NCBI RefSeq assembly: GCF_005222785.1
Contig: NZ_STGH01000003.1
Span: 620,001 to 684,000 of the forward strand
Length of the DNA: 64,000 nucleotides
Direction of reading: 5' to 3'
Source: Rhodobacter sp. SY28-1
Lineage (GTDB): Bacteria; Pseudomonadota; Alphaproteobacteria; Rhodobacterales; Rhodobacteraceae
The notes under the pieces were generated by a model. It was not told the origin of the DNA. It ran no database searches and was given only the letters and a program-made list of their open reading frames with translations. A program made the position numbers and the translations under genes. Shown one piece after another: positions 26,000 through 34,697 of this stretch; the stretch's first letter is position 1; every line of letters begins with the position of its first letter.

Positions 26000-27769
26000 C
26001 TATTGGTTGAGCGACGCAAAGCCCTGCCCGTCGCGGATCAGCCGATCGATCAGGGGGGCCGGGCTCCACAACGCGGTCTCGGCGCCCCAGGCGCGCAGAT
26101 CGGCGCGCAGGGCCATCAGGCCGCGCCGGTCGGCCTGGTGCATCGGCCCGCCGCGCCAGCGGGGAAACTCCATCGCCGCGACCATCAGGTAGTCGATGTC
26201 GGAAGGTCGCCGGACGAAGCCTTCGTCCAGAAGCCGGGCACCTTCGTTGGCGAGTGCCGAGAGCCAGCGGTTCAGGACCTCGGTCGCGGACATGGCGCGC
26301 AGGATGGCCGGGGATTCGGCCGAGATGGCGTCGGACATCTGGACCCCGAAGCCGTCCAGCGCCGAGACGATCAGCCGACGCGGCACCCCGCGCGAGATCA
26401 TCCAGGCCAGCGCCGTGCGACCGGCATCCGCCATCCGCGCCCCCACGACCGGGCGGTGACCGACAAGCACCGGGGAGAGCCCGATCCGGCGGAGGCCTGC
26501 CAGCGCGGTCGCCCGCGCCAGGGGATGAACCTCACCCGGCAGCGTCACTTCGCAGGATCGTCCCGCCGGGGGCAGAGAAAGGCCGATGGCCTCATCCGCC
26601 CCGCCCAGAACCAGATGCGCCGCACCGGGGGCTGCAGGCGCCGGTCCGTCCAGGTGGCTTGCCTGCTCGCGAACCACCAGAGGCAGGGCCGCGAGATCCT
26701 CGGGCCCGCCCGATGCCAGAAGCCGCGCCGTCAAGTCGCGCGCCCGGGCCGGGGACAGGCTGCCCGCCCTCTGGCCTTCGCCGATCCCGGCATCAATGGC
26801 GGCAAGGCCTGCGCGGCGCGCGGCATCGGAGGCGAAGACCCAGGTTACTTCAACATCGCGGGACAGCGCGGCGACGGCGATGCGGGCAAGGTCGGGCGAT
26901 GAGCCCAGAAGGCCGATCCGGCTGACCGACAGGGGTTGCAGGCGCGCGATGATCGGTGGCAGGGCAAGGGCACGGCGCTCAGCCTTGGCGGCGGCGCGGA
27001 GACCGGCCGCCTCGGGCGTGGTTTCGAGGTCGGCACGCACCGTCGCCTCGAAGGCCAAGGCGTTCTCGGCTGGCAGCAGCAGCGCAGCCTCGACGCAGTC
27101 GACGATCCGCTGGCCCGCGGGCAGGCGCCGCCCCTGTTCGCGCCGCGCCGCCGCTACCGCAGCCGTCCAGGCGGTAGCATCGGGAACGGGGCGTTTCAGC
27201 ATGTCGCCGACCGTCAGCGCCGCCGCAAGCCGCCGGGCCGGGGCCAAAGGCGCGCCTTCGGTGATCCCGTCGATCAGGCCAAGGGACAGCGCCTCGGAGG
27301 CGGGGGTTGGACGCCCGGTGAGCAAGAGCCGAAGCGCCGCCCGGGCGCCGATCAGCCGGGGAAGACGCTGGCTGGCCCCGCCCGAGGGGCAAAGGCCCAG
27401 GGCAACCTCGGCAAAGGCGATGCGGCAGGTGGGACCCGCGAGCCTGGCGCGGGCGGCCAGGACAAGTTCGGCCCCGGGCCCGGTGACAAGGCCCTGCAGC
27501 ACCGCAACCACCGGGACCGGACTATCGGCCACTGCCCGGCACAGATCGGCCAGCGTTGGCGTGGCCGGGTCCGGGTCCAGTGGCTGATGGCTGGAGAAGG
27601 TGGGGCCTTCGGCCTGCAGGACGATGGCGGTGCAACTTCCCGGCGCGGCCAGAAGCTCGGCCAGAAGCGCCCGACGCAGGCCGGGCGTCAAAGCGTTGCC
27701 GGGTGGGTTGGCAAGGGTCAAGACCCGGATGCCGTCGCGCAGCTCTGACTTCAGCCCGTTCGCGGACAT
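26000..27769 (-). CDS. FadJ-like enoyl-CoA hydratase/3-hydroxyacyl-CoA dehydrogenase fusion, dehydrogenase part degenerate
   Basis: A 589-residue protein with the layout of the multifunctional beta-oxidation enzyme: crotonase domain (about 1-200), linker, Rossmann part (about 285-440) and 3HCDH C-terminal part (about 440-589). In the crotonase half both glutamate positions survive (GPGAEL and FAEVALGLCPSGGASQRL), but the AGADI oxyanion loop is replaced by SSHQPLDPD. In the dehydrogenase half the dinucleotide loop reads IGLLGSSPDLA instead of GxGxxG, and the catalytic His of GLHFFSPA is Ser (GLSLPPAG). NEGARLLDEGFVRRP and FPRWRGGPM at the end still mark the family. About 100 residues shorter than usual. 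Probably not a working dehydrogenase. Confidence 0.8.
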   Translation of the reverse strand: MSANGLKSELRDGIRVLTLANPPGNALTPGLRRALLAELLAAPGSCTAIVLQAEGPTFSSHQPLDPDPATPTLADLCRAVADSPVPVVAVLQGLVTGPGAELVLAARARLAGPTCRIAFAEVALGLCPSGGASQRLPRLIGARAALRLLLTGRPTPASEALSLGLIDGITEGAPLAPARRLAAALTVGDMLKRPVPDATAWTAAVAAARREQGRRLPAGQRIVDCVEAALLLPAENALAFEATVRADLETTPEAAGLRAAAKAERRALALPPIIARLQPLSVSRIGLLGSSPDLARIAVAALSRDVEVTWVFASDAARRAGLAAIDAGIGEGQRAGSLSPARARDLTARLLASGGPEDLAALPLVVREQASHLDGPAPAAPGAAHLVLGGADEAIGLSLPPAGRSCEVTLPGEVHPLARATALAGLRRIGLSPVLVGHRPVVGARMADAGRTALAWMISRGVPRRLIVSALDGFGVQMSDAISAESPAILRAMSATEVLNRWLSALANEGARLLDEGFVRRPSDIDYLMVAAMEFPRWRGGPMHQADRRGLMALRADLRAWGAETALWSPAPLIDRLIRDGQGFASLNQ

Positions 27770-27847
27770 TCAGGGTTCCCTGGCCGGTTTCCGGTCAGGT
27801 TAGAAACAACGCGCGCAGAAAGACAAGCCCGTCGCTGGAAAACCCGG

Positions 27848-28042
27848 TCAGACCGGCATGTTGTCAAAGCCGGCCTCGACTTCGGCATCGGTGGGCAGAC
27901 GCGAGTCTTCGCCCGGTATCAGGGCGGCCAGGGCGCGCATCTCGGCCAGAAGAAGGTCAAGGCCTTGCTGCTGCAGTTCGATCCCGGCGGCCAGAAGGTC
28001 GGCCTCTTCGCGGATCAGTTCGGAGGGGGTGCGGGCGGTCAT
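27848..28042 (-). CDS. Small hypothetical protein coupled to the DksA-type gene
   Basis: A 64-residue acidic, mostly helical protein (TARTPSELIREEADLLAAGI and LPTDAEVEAGFDNMP). The ATG at 28042 overlaps the stop of the upstream DksA-type gene (ATGA), which decides the start over the in-frame TTG at 28060. No known domain. Co-translation suggests it works with the zinc-finger protein. Confidence 0.65.
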   Translation of the reverse strand: MTARTPSELIREEADLLAAGIELQQQGLDLLLAEMRALAALIPGEDSRLPTDAEVEAGFDNMPV

Positions 28043-28371
28043 TGGGCACATTTCCTGCAAAGGGGCGTCCAGGGCAGCACATCGAGGCGGGCCTCGCCGA
28101 TCGGATCACCGCAGCGGGCGCAAGTGCCATAGGTGCCTTCGGCGATCCGCTTCAGCGCGGCGCGGATCCGAGTGATCTCGACCAGACCGGCCTGTCCGGT
28201 GGCCTCAAGCACCTCGTCGCCCTCGCGCTCGGTGGCAAGCTCCTCCCAGTCGCGGTTCTGGTGCGAATCAAGCTCGTCCTCGATGGCATCCAGACGCGCG
28301 CCGAGCTCGGTCAGCCGCTTCTCAAGCGCGGCCTTGCGGGTGGAAAGCGGTGTGGTCATGTTGGCCTGCAT
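28039..28371 (-). CDS. TraR/DksA-family zinc-finger protein
   Basis: A 110-residue protein with an N-terminal coiled coil (about 10-75) and a C-terminal DksA-type zinc finger with Cys84, Cys87, Cys105 and Cys108 (CARC and CRKC). TraR/DksA proteins enter the secondary channel of RNA polymerase and adjust initiation. The start at 28371 is supported by GAGGAGG five bases upstream. The acidic tip needed for DksA function is not obvious; closest in layout are short DksA-like proteins of Rhodobacterales. Followed by a coupled small gene. Confidence 0.88.
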   Translation of the reverse strand: MQANMTTPLSTRKAALEKRLTELGARLDAIEDELDSHQNRDWEELATEREGDEVLEATGQAGLVEITRIRAALKRIAEGTYGTCARCGDPIGEARLDVLPWTPLCRKCAQ

Positions 28372-28515
28372 CGGGTCCTCCTCTGTAGCGCCCATTCTGG
28401 GCCGGATTGGCGGGCCGCGCCTTGACCCAAGTCAACGGCTTCCGCTTTCACGCCAAGCTGTCTATGGTCTGCCCGACTTTATCCCGCGCCCCCGTGCGCG
28501 CCAGTGGAGAGGCCC

Positions 28516-28941
28516 ATGGATATCCGCGCAATCACCCCAGACTATGCCGTTTCGCCCCAGATCGAACCGGGCGACCTGCCCGCCATCAAGGCAGCGGGCT
28601 ATGTGACGGTGATCGACAACCGGCCCGACGTCGAAATCCCGCCACATCTGCACACCGAGGAGATGCGGCGTGCGGCCGAGGCGCTGGGGCTGGTCTTCGT
28701 GGCGAACCCGGTGATCGGCGGACAGATCACGATGGACAACGTGACTGCGCAAGGGGCGGCCATCGCGGCGTCGACCGGGCCGGTCTTTGCCTATTGCGCC
28801 AGCGGCAACCGGTCGTCGATCGTCTGGGCGCTGGCCCATGCCGGGAAGCGTCCGGTGGACGATCTGGTGGGCCTGCCCGCGCGGTTCGGTTATCAGCTGG
28901 AGCACCTGCGTCCGCAGATCGAGGCATTGGCGAGCCGCTGA
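28516..28941 (+). CDS. TIGR01244-family (rhodanese/phosphatase-like, DUF442) protein
   Basis: A 141-residue protein starting MDIRAITPDYAVSPQI, with GGAGAGGCCC upstream of ATG 28516. GYVTVIDNRPDVE and the active-site loop YCASGNRSS (Cys-x2-Gly-x-Arg) match the DUF442/TIGR01244 family, a dual-specificity-phosphatase-like fold often annotated as sulfur transferase and linked to sulfide handling. The nucleophile Cys and the Arg are intact. No Blh/ETHE1-type hydrolase domain is fused or adjacent. Converges on the FliM/FliN-like gene. Confidence 0.85.
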   Translation: MDIRAITPDYAVSPQIEPGDLPAIKAAGYVTVIDNRPDVEIPPHLHTEEMRRAAEALGLVFVANPVIGGQITMDNVTAQGAAIAASTGPVFAYCASGNRSSIVWALAHAGKRPVDDLVGLPARFGYQLEHLRPQIEALASR

Positions 28942-28944
28942 CGG

Positions 28945-29913
28945 TCAGCCTGCGGCGCGGAGTTCGGGGGACGGCGCCGCATCCTCTGCAGGGGACGGGC
29001 GGACGGCGGCTGGCGGCTGTGGCTGCGCGGTGGCCAGCACAGCCTCGGACAGCTTGAGAGCGCGCATGCCGCGATGCTGGCCCAGCCGGGCCTGCGCCAC
29101 GCGTCGGCCGTCCAGGGTTTCCAGGGCAATCGCATCCAGCGCGGCCGAGGGCAGGATCAAGGTTTCCCCCACCTGCAGCGCCATGATCTGCCGCAACGGC
29201 AGGGTCAGGCGGCCCACGACGGCGTCCAACCGGCAGTCCGATTGCAGCACCTGGGCCTGAAGGGCGGCGGTGAATTGCGGGGCGATGGTGGCGGCGTCGT
29301 CAACTGCGACCGCCGGTCGTTCGCCCCGCCCTTCGGCCGGCAGGACCAGGATCACGGTTCCTTCGCGTCCGCCCGGCCCGCCGCCGCCAAGCGCAACCTC
29401 GGCGGTAAGGACGCGGTAGACGTCTTCTTCAAGCATCAGGGCAAGGGGGCGGGCATCTTCGAGATATGAGGCATAGCGGAAGCCGCCTGCCCAGGCGAAG
29501 TCAGCCTCATCCGCCAAAGCCTCATCAAGGCCCGACAAGGCACGGTCGATCACCCCGGCCACCATGGCGGCGTCGATCCGGCTGGGGCGTCTTGGTGCCG
29601 AGATTTGTGCCGACAGGCGACCGACAGTCTGCATCTCGATCAGGGCGGAAGTGACCGGGGGCGCGAGCATGATGACCCCAAGGCCCGCCTGCGGGCCGTC
29701 GAGCAGCGCCAGCAGCGCCCGGTCCGGCGCGATGTCGAGGATTTCGGCGAGGCTGAGGCGCGCGATGGTCAGCTTGCGGAAGTCGAGGTCCAGCCCCATG
29801 GCATCGCGCGTCGCGCGGGCAAGCGCCAGCCGCCAGCCCCGGTCGGCACCGGGGGCGCCTTCCGCCTGGGCCGGGCGGGCACGGTCGATCTTGCGGCGGA
29901 TCACGTCGGTCAT
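28945..29913 (-). CDS. FliM/FliN-family (SpoA domain) protein, no flagellar neighbours
   Basis: A 322-residue protein. The N-terminal part (RKIDRARPAQAEGA, then LDFRKLTIARLSLAEILD) and the C-terminal SpoA domain (about 205-290, with LDAVVGRLTLPLRQIMALQ and GETLILPSAALDAIAL) match FliM/FliN flagellar switch proteins. A Pro/Ala-rich tail follows. No other flagellar gene is in the window, so it is either a distant piece of a flagellar system or a repurposed SpoA protein. It lies 52 bp downstream of the transporter-kinase gene and may be read through from it. Confidence 0.75.
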   Translation of the reverse strand: MTDVIRRKIDRARPAQAEGAPGADRGWRLALARATRDAMGLDLDFRKLTIARLSLAEILDIAPDRALLALLDGPQAGLGVIMLAPPVTSALIEMQTVGRLSAQISAPRRPSRIDAAMVAGVIDRALSGLDEALADEADFAWAGGFRYASYLEDARPLALMLEEDVYRVLTAEVALGGGGPGGREGTVILVLPAEGRGERPAVAVDDAATIAPQFTAALQAQVLQSDCRLDAVVGRLTLPLRQIMALQVGETLILPSAALDAIALETLDGRRVAQARLGQHRGMRALKLSEAVLATAQPQPPAAVRPSPAEDAAPSPELRAAG

Positions 29914-29965
29914 GGTGGCCAGTCCCTCGTCTGGCCAACTTACGCGGCACGTCCTTGCCGAAAGG

Positions 29966-32650
29966 TTAAGCGGCGAGCGTTTCCAGCCGCAAAGGCACCG
30001 TCACCCGGAAGGCCGCGCCCCCCTGCCCCGGCAGATATGCGACCGAACCGCCGAGATTGGCCATGATCTCGCGGCAGATGGCCAGGCCAAGTCCCGCCCC
30101 ACCGGCGCGGTTTGCGTCGGTCAGACGGGCGAACTTCTCGAAGATCAAGGACTGTGCGTCCTTGGGGATGCCCTTGCCGTTGTCGATGAAATCCACCGTG
30201 ACCCGTCCGGCGCGCTGGCGCACGGCGATGCGAAGCTCGGGGCGTGGGGCATCGCAGTATTTCCGGGCGTTCGAGATCAGGTTGATGAAGACCTGGGTCA
30301 GCCGGTCGGCGTCTGTCTTGAGATAGATGGTTTCCGACGGCAGGTCGCGGATCACCAGGAATTCGCGTTCGGGCCGGGTCGCACGGGCCGCGGTCAGCGC
30401 GGTGTCGATCATGCCCTGCAGGCTGGCCAGCCCCAAGGTCAGCTGCACGGCACCGTTTTCCAGGACCGACAGGTCCAGGAGATCGTCCAGAAGGCGGGTG
30501 AGGCGTTTGGCCTCGTCATGGATGATCTGGCCATAGCGGACCACAGTTTCGGGCGGCAGGTCACCTTCGGTCAGGATCTCCGAGAACGCGCGGATCGAGG
30601 TCATCGGCGTGCGCAGTTCGTGGCTGATCTGGCTGAGGAAGGCGTCCTTTTGCAAGGACAGCTGGGTCAGCTTTTCATTGGCCTCGCGCAGGGCCCCTGC
30701 CGTGCGGGACAGTTCGGCCTCGCGCGCCTCAAGCCGGGCTGAGTATTCCAGGATCTGCGCGGATTCCGAGGCCACGGCCATCAGGTCCTCGACCGTGACA
30801 GTGGCCCGGCCGACCAGCTGGCTGATCATGGCATGGGCGGTGGCCGCCCCGACCGAGCCGGAGAGCCTGGCCTCCAGACTGTCAAGGAAGGCAGGGGTCG
30901 GGTCGGGCAGGAAGCCCTCCTTGCCCTGCGCGCGGGCGGCGGACTGGAAGAGGGACTGGGCAGCCTCTTCGCCAAGGATGCGCTGCGCCATGATGAGAAG
31001 GTCTTCCGGATTGGCCTGGCCGCGCGCCCAGCGTTGCGGTCCGACCGCGCCCTCGAACACGTTGACGAAGGCGGCACCCTGAAGACGTTCCACCGGGCCG
31101 GGGAAGGTGAGGAGCGAGCCCAGGCAGAAGGCAAGGCAGTTCAGCGCCATGGACCAGAACAGCGCATGGGTCATCGGGTCCATGGCCTCCGTGCCAAAGA
31201 GCGCATGCGGACGCAGCCAGGCCAGACCGAAGGCGCCTTCGGTGAAGACCTCGGCGGGCAGTGCGGCACCGGGGCCGAAGGACGGAAGGAAGGAGGTGTA
31301 GGCCCAGACCACAAGGCCCGTCACCAGACCCAGCATGGCGCCCACCCGTGTCGCCCCGCGCCAGAAGATGCCGCCGATCATGGCCGGCAGGACCTGCGCC
31401 ACGCCCAGGAACGCGATCAGACCGATGGCCGCCAGCGCGGCCGAGCCGCCGGAGACCTGATAGTAGCCGTACCCCAGGGCCAGGACCGCAGCGATGGCCA
31501 GGCGCCGGGCCATCAGCACGACCTGGCGCAGGTCATCCCCGGCCGCTGCTCCGGGGCGCAGGCGCAGCCAGAGGGGGATCATGACGTGGTTCGAGATCAT
31601 CGTGGCCAGCGCAATCGATTCGACGATCACCATCGAGGTCGCCGAGGAGAAGCCGCCCAGGAAGGCCAGCATCGCCAACGCCCCCTGCCCCTCGGCCAGG
31701 GGAAGCGTCAGCACGAACATGTCGGGGTTCGCGCCGTCTGGCCAGCGATCCAGACCGACGACGGCGATGGGCACGATGAAGAGGCTCATTGCCAGGAGAT
31801 ACAGCGGAAAGGCCCAGCTGGCCCGGGCCAGGTGGCCCTCGTCCTCGTTCTCGACCACCATGACCTGAAACATGCGCGGCAGGCAGATCACCGCGGCGGC
31901 GGAGAGGAAGATCAGCCCGGTCCAGCGCCCGGGTTGCACCTGCCAGGCGGACAGATCGGCGGCGTTGATCCGCTGGATCACCTCGCCCACCCCGCCGGCG
32001 ATACCCCAGACGACGAAGCTGCCAACGGCCAGCAGCGCCACCAATTTGACCACCGCCTCGACCGCGATGGCTGTGACGATGCCGTGGTGCTGTTCGCGTG
32101 CATCGAGGTTTCGGGTGCCGAACAGGATGGTGAAGGCGGCAAGGCCCACCGCGACCCAGACCGCGATCTGAGCCGGGTCCAGCGGGCGCGAGCCGTCCGG
32201 TGCGGCCGAGGCAAAGACCCCGAAGGCCAGGACGACCGATTGCAGTTGCAGCGCGATGTAGGGTGTGGCGGCCACGACCATGATCACGGTGACGATCACG
32301 CCCAAGGCGTTCGACTTGCCATAGCGCGACGAGATCAGGTCGGCGATCGAGGTCACCCGGTGTTGCCGCCCGATCCGCACCAGTTTGCGCAACAGCCACC
32401 ACCAGCCGATGAAGACCAGCGTCGGGCCGAAGTAGATCGTCAAGAACTCAAGCCCCGAGCGGGCGGCGTAACCGACCGCGCCGTAGAAGGTCCAGGCGGT
32501 GCAGTAGATCGACAGGGACAGCGTGTAGACAAGGGGCGAGCGCAGCCAGCCAAGCCGCCCGCGCGCGGCGCGACCCTCGACCACGAAGGCCACGGCGAAG
32601 AGAAAGGCCACATACAGCAGGCAGGCCAGGACAAGCAGGTTGAACGGCAT
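29966..32650 (-). CDS. Sodium:solute symporter-histidine kinase fusion, CbrA-like
   Basis: An 894-residue membrane sensor. Residues 1 to about 500 form a SLC5/SSS transporter domain (LSIYCTAWTFYGAVGYAARS, ADLISSRYGKSNALG). A helical STAC-like linker follows (near 540-650, MAQRILGEEAAQSLF), then a coiled coil, HisKA with SQISHELRTPMTSIRAFSEI, and HATPase with NLISNARKY, DNGKGIP and GAGLGLAICREI. This is the domain order of CbrA, which controls carbon/nitrogen use and histidine uptake in Pseudomonas. Start at 32650 is one base after the upstream small gene. It is last of an RR-small protein-kinase unit. Confidence 0.9.
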   Translation of the reverse strand: MPFNLLVLACLLYVAFLFAVAFVVEGRAARGRLGWLRSPLVYTLSLSIYCTAWTFYGAVGYAARSGLEFLTIYFGPTLVFIGWWWLLRKLVRIGRQHRVTSIADLISSRYGKSNALGVIVTVIMVVAATPYIALQLQSVVLAFGVFASAAPDGSRPLDPAQIAVWVAVGLAAFTILFGTRNLDAREQHHGIVTAIAVEAVVKLVALLAVGSFVVWGIAGGVGEVIQRINAADLSAWQVQPGRWTGLIFLSAAAVICLPRMFQVMVVENEDEGHLARASWAFPLYLLAMSLFIVPIAVVGLDRWPDGANPDMFVLTLPLAEGQGALAMLAFLGGFSSATSMVIVESIALATMISNHVMIPLWLRLRPGAAAGDDLRQVVLMARRLAIAAVLALGYGYYQVSGGSAALAAIGLIAFLGVAQVLPAMIGGIFWRGATRVGAMLGLVTGLVVWAYTSFLPSFGPGAALPAEVFTEGAFGLAWLRPHALFGTEAMDPMTHALFWSMALNCLAFCLGSLLTFPGPVERLQGAAFVNVFEGAVGPQRWARGQANPEDLLIMAQRILGEEAAQSLFQSAARAQGKEGFLPDPTPAFLDSLEARLSGSVGAATAHAMISQLVGRATVTVEDLMAVASESAQILEYSARLEAREAELSRTAGALREANEKLTQLSLQKDAFLSQISHELRTPMTSIRAFSEILTEGDLPPETVVRYGQIIHDEAKRLTRLLDDLLDLSVLENGAVQLTLGLASLQGMIDTALTAARATRPEREFLVIRDLPSETIYLKTDADRLTQVFINLISNARKYCDAPRPELRIAVRQRAGRVTVDFIDNGKGIPKDAQSLIFEKFARLTDANRAGGAGLGLAICREIMANLGGSVAYLPGQGGAAFRVTVPLRLETLAA

Positions 32651-32651
32651 G

Positions 32652-32915
32652 TCAGTCCTCGTCCTCGTCCGCGCCTTCCCCCCGGCTGAGGCCCGGGGCA
32701 AAGGCTGCGGCCACAACGATCAGGCCAAGCCAGACGGCAAAGAAGTAGATCACGTCGCCTGCGGTCAGCGCCATTCGCGCATCGGGCGCCCAGAGCATTG
32801 GCAGGAGCAGAAGGAAGAGGCCGAGCACGGGCAGGATGCGCGCGGCATCGCGCAGGCGCCGGCGACGGTACGGCGCCCGGGCCAGGAACAGCGGGCGCCT
32901 CGGCCGCCGCATCAC
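32652..32915 (-). CDS. Small membrane protein preceding the CbrA-like kinase
   Basis: An 87-residue protein with a strongly basic start (RRPRRPLFLARAPYRRRRLR), two membrane helices (ILPVLGLFLLLLPMLW and VIYFFAVWLGLIVVAAAFA) and an acidic tail (EGADEDED). It overlaps the response regulator gene by 4 bp and sits 1 bp before the kinase gene. Pseudomonas cbrA is likewise preceded by a small membrane-protein gene (cbrX); the position matches, but similarity has not been tested. A partner of the transporter domain is the natural guess. Confidence 0.75.
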   Translation of the reverse strand: MMRRPRRPLFLARAPYRRRRLRDAARILPVLGLFLLLLPMLWAPDARMALTAGDVIYFFAVWLGLIVVAAAFAPGLSRGEGADEDED

Positions 32916-33289
32916 CGGGCCCGCCCGGCCTGGGCCAGCATCGCCCGGACCTCGGCCAGAATCTCGGCGTTCGAGAAGGGCTTGGTCATGAAGCGGTCAG
33001 CGCCGGCCTGTTCGGCCATCTCGCGGTCGCGGCCACGCGCGGTCAGCATCATCACCGGCAGGTCGCGGCTGCCCGGGTCCGCGCGCAGCGCGGTCAGCAC
33101 TTCCAGCCCGGACATTCCCGGCAGCATGTGGTCAAGGATCACCAGGTCGGGCGGGTCCTGCCGCAGAAGCACCAGCGCGGCGGCACCCTCGGCGGCGTAG
33201 CTGACGCGCAGCCCGTCGCGGGACAGCAGAAAGCGGATCGCCTCGGCGATGTTCGGTTCGTCCTCGATCAGAAGGACATGCGCGGCCAA
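32912..33289 (-). CDS. Receiver-only response regulator
   Basis: A CheY-like single-domain protein of about 125 residues: LLIEDEPNIAEAI, phosphorylation site LVILDHMLPGMSG, the switch Thr in MLTARG and the Lys in FMTKPFS. The chosen start is the TTG at 33289, which has GGGGGGAACCA upstream and gives a normal receiver length; a TTG at 33355 would add 22 poorly coding residues. There is no output domain, so it works by protein contact or phosphotransfer. First gene of the unit with the CbrA-like kinase, its likely phosphodonor. Confidence 0.85.
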   Translation of the reverse strand: MAAHVLLIEDEPNIAEAIRFLLSRDGLRVSYAAEGAAALVLLRQDPPDLVILDHMLPGMSGLEVLTALRADPGSRDLPVMMLTARGRDREMAEQAGADRFMTKPFSNAEILAEVRAMLAQAGRAR

Positions 33290-33374
33290 TGGTTCCCCCC
33301 GGACAGTCTTCTGCCGCCCTGCCGCAGTATGGGCAGCAAGCGGCCCGCCTGTCAAAGACTTGCGGACCCGTTCC

Positions 33375-34679
33375 TCACCGAACCCCCTCGAACAGGATCG
33401 ACGGCTCTCGCCTTGCCGGGCAGTCTACCTGCACGCAGACCCGGCAGCTGGAGCCGACCGGACGGATCGGACCGCTGCCATCGTCGGGCAGGATCAGCAT
33501 CGACGCCTCGCGCAGTTCCGGCCCGCGCAGGCCATGGGGATGCCGCGTCTCGGCCCAGGCGATGACCCGGTGGCGCCGGTCACCCTGCCCCGCCATCTGG
33601 ACCCGCGCCTCGACAGCCTGCATCGGCCGACCGAGGGCCGCATAAAGTGGCCAGAGCGGGCAGGCAGAGCCGAAACGTGGCAGCGGAAAGCCCGCCGCAG
33701 GTTTGCGGAAGGTCATCGTTCCCGAGGCATCGCAGGTCACCAACCCGGCCTGCAGGTCGGCCACCCCGGCCAGCCGCCGCATGACCGCAAGGGGCGAGAT
33801 GCCGAAGAACTCGGCCAGCGCCATCGGGTCTGGGCCGAGGGAAGCCAGAGCTGTGGAAAAAGCATCCTCGGGCATGGCCTGGGCATCGGCGCGCCCCCGG
33901 GCGACCAGATCCGCGGCCAGACTGCGGGCCACGGCCGAGGCAAGCTGCGCGATCTCTGCCCCGAGCCCGGTGGCCAGCTCGGTGTCCGAAATCGCCCAGC
34001 CCCGGCTGCGCAACCAGTCCTCGACCTCTTCCTGTGGTGTGGCGATGCCCTGCTCCTCGATCCCCCGGCCAGCATCAAGGAACCCTACCAGCGCCTCGGC
34101 CCCGGCGGCGAGGCGTTCGCTGTCCTGATGCAGGTTGTGGTGAAAGCGGGCAGCCCATTCGGGTTCGAGGTCCGGGGTTTCGGCCAGGATGGCCGCCGTC
34201 GCCCGTACCGCCGACAGGGACGACAACAACTCGTGCAGCGAGGCCGAGAGGTGAGGGTCATGCGTCATCCGGTCGTTCAGCGCCTCGACAGCGCGTTCCA
34301 GCGACAGCGTCCGCGTCTCCAGCGCCACCAGAAGCCTGGCCCAGCCGGGAAAACGGTCGACGAAATCCTCGACCCGTGCCACCTCGGCCCGTGCCAGATC
34401 GGCGCGCGACAGTTCGGCCTGCGCCGCCCCGCGCGCCGCCACCGCCCGCAGGTCCTCGATCAGGGCGGCATTCCCCCCGTCCGCCAGCGCGGCCCGGTCG
34501 ATGGCCAGGGCATCGGCGAGGCGTTCCAGCACCTCGGGCGTGACCTTGCGGCGGTTGTGTTCGATGAGGTTGAGGTAGGAGGCCGAGATCCCCGCTCGCT
34601 GAGCCGCATCGGCCTGCTTCAGGCCCTGGGCCAATCGCAGGTCGCGCAGTTTCGTTCCAGTCAGGGCGGAGAGCGGCAT
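33375..34679 (-). CDS. XRE-family regulator, short-chain acyl-CoA (ScfR/RamB) type
   Basis: A 434-residue protein. Residues 8-62 are an XRE helix-turn-helix (KLRDLRLAQGLKQADAAQRA, then SASYLNLIEHNRRKVTPE). The long rest resembles the ScfR/RamB/PrpC-regulator group, including a C-terminal Cys cluster, CRVCVQVDCPARREP, that may bind metal or an Fe-S cluster. The HExxH motif of the IrrE-like domain in some relatives is absent here. The ATG at 34679 is used; a GTG at 34694 is also possible. Likely controls acyl-CoA, acetate or propionate metabolism in the family; the target here is unknown. Confidence 0.82.
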   Translation of the reverse strand: MPLSALTGTKLRDLRLAQGLKQADAAQRAGISASYLNLIEHNRRKVTPEVLERLADALAIDRAALADGGNAALIEDLRAVAARGAAQAELSRADLARAEVARVEDFVDRFPGWARLLVALETRTLSLERAVEALNDRMTHDPHLSASLHELLSSLSAVRATAAILAETPDLEPEWAARFHHNLHQDSERLAAGAEALVGFLDAGRGIEEQGIATPQEEVEDWLRSRGWAISDTELATGLGAEIAQLASAVARSLAADLVARGRADAQAMPEDAFSTALASLGPDPMALAEFFGISPLAVMRRLAGVADLQAGLVTCDASGTMTFRKPAAGFPLPRFGSACPLWPLYAALGRPMQAVEARVQMAGQGDRRHRVIAWAETRHPHGLRGPELREASMLILPDDGSGPIRPVGSSCRVCVQVDCPARREPSILFEGVR

Positions 34680-34697
34680 GGCCCTAGATGCCACAGA

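Noticed and set aside
30833-32689. 618-codon plus-strand frame
   Set aside because: Antisense to the transporter-kinase gene; Arg/Gly/His-rich, no family pattern.
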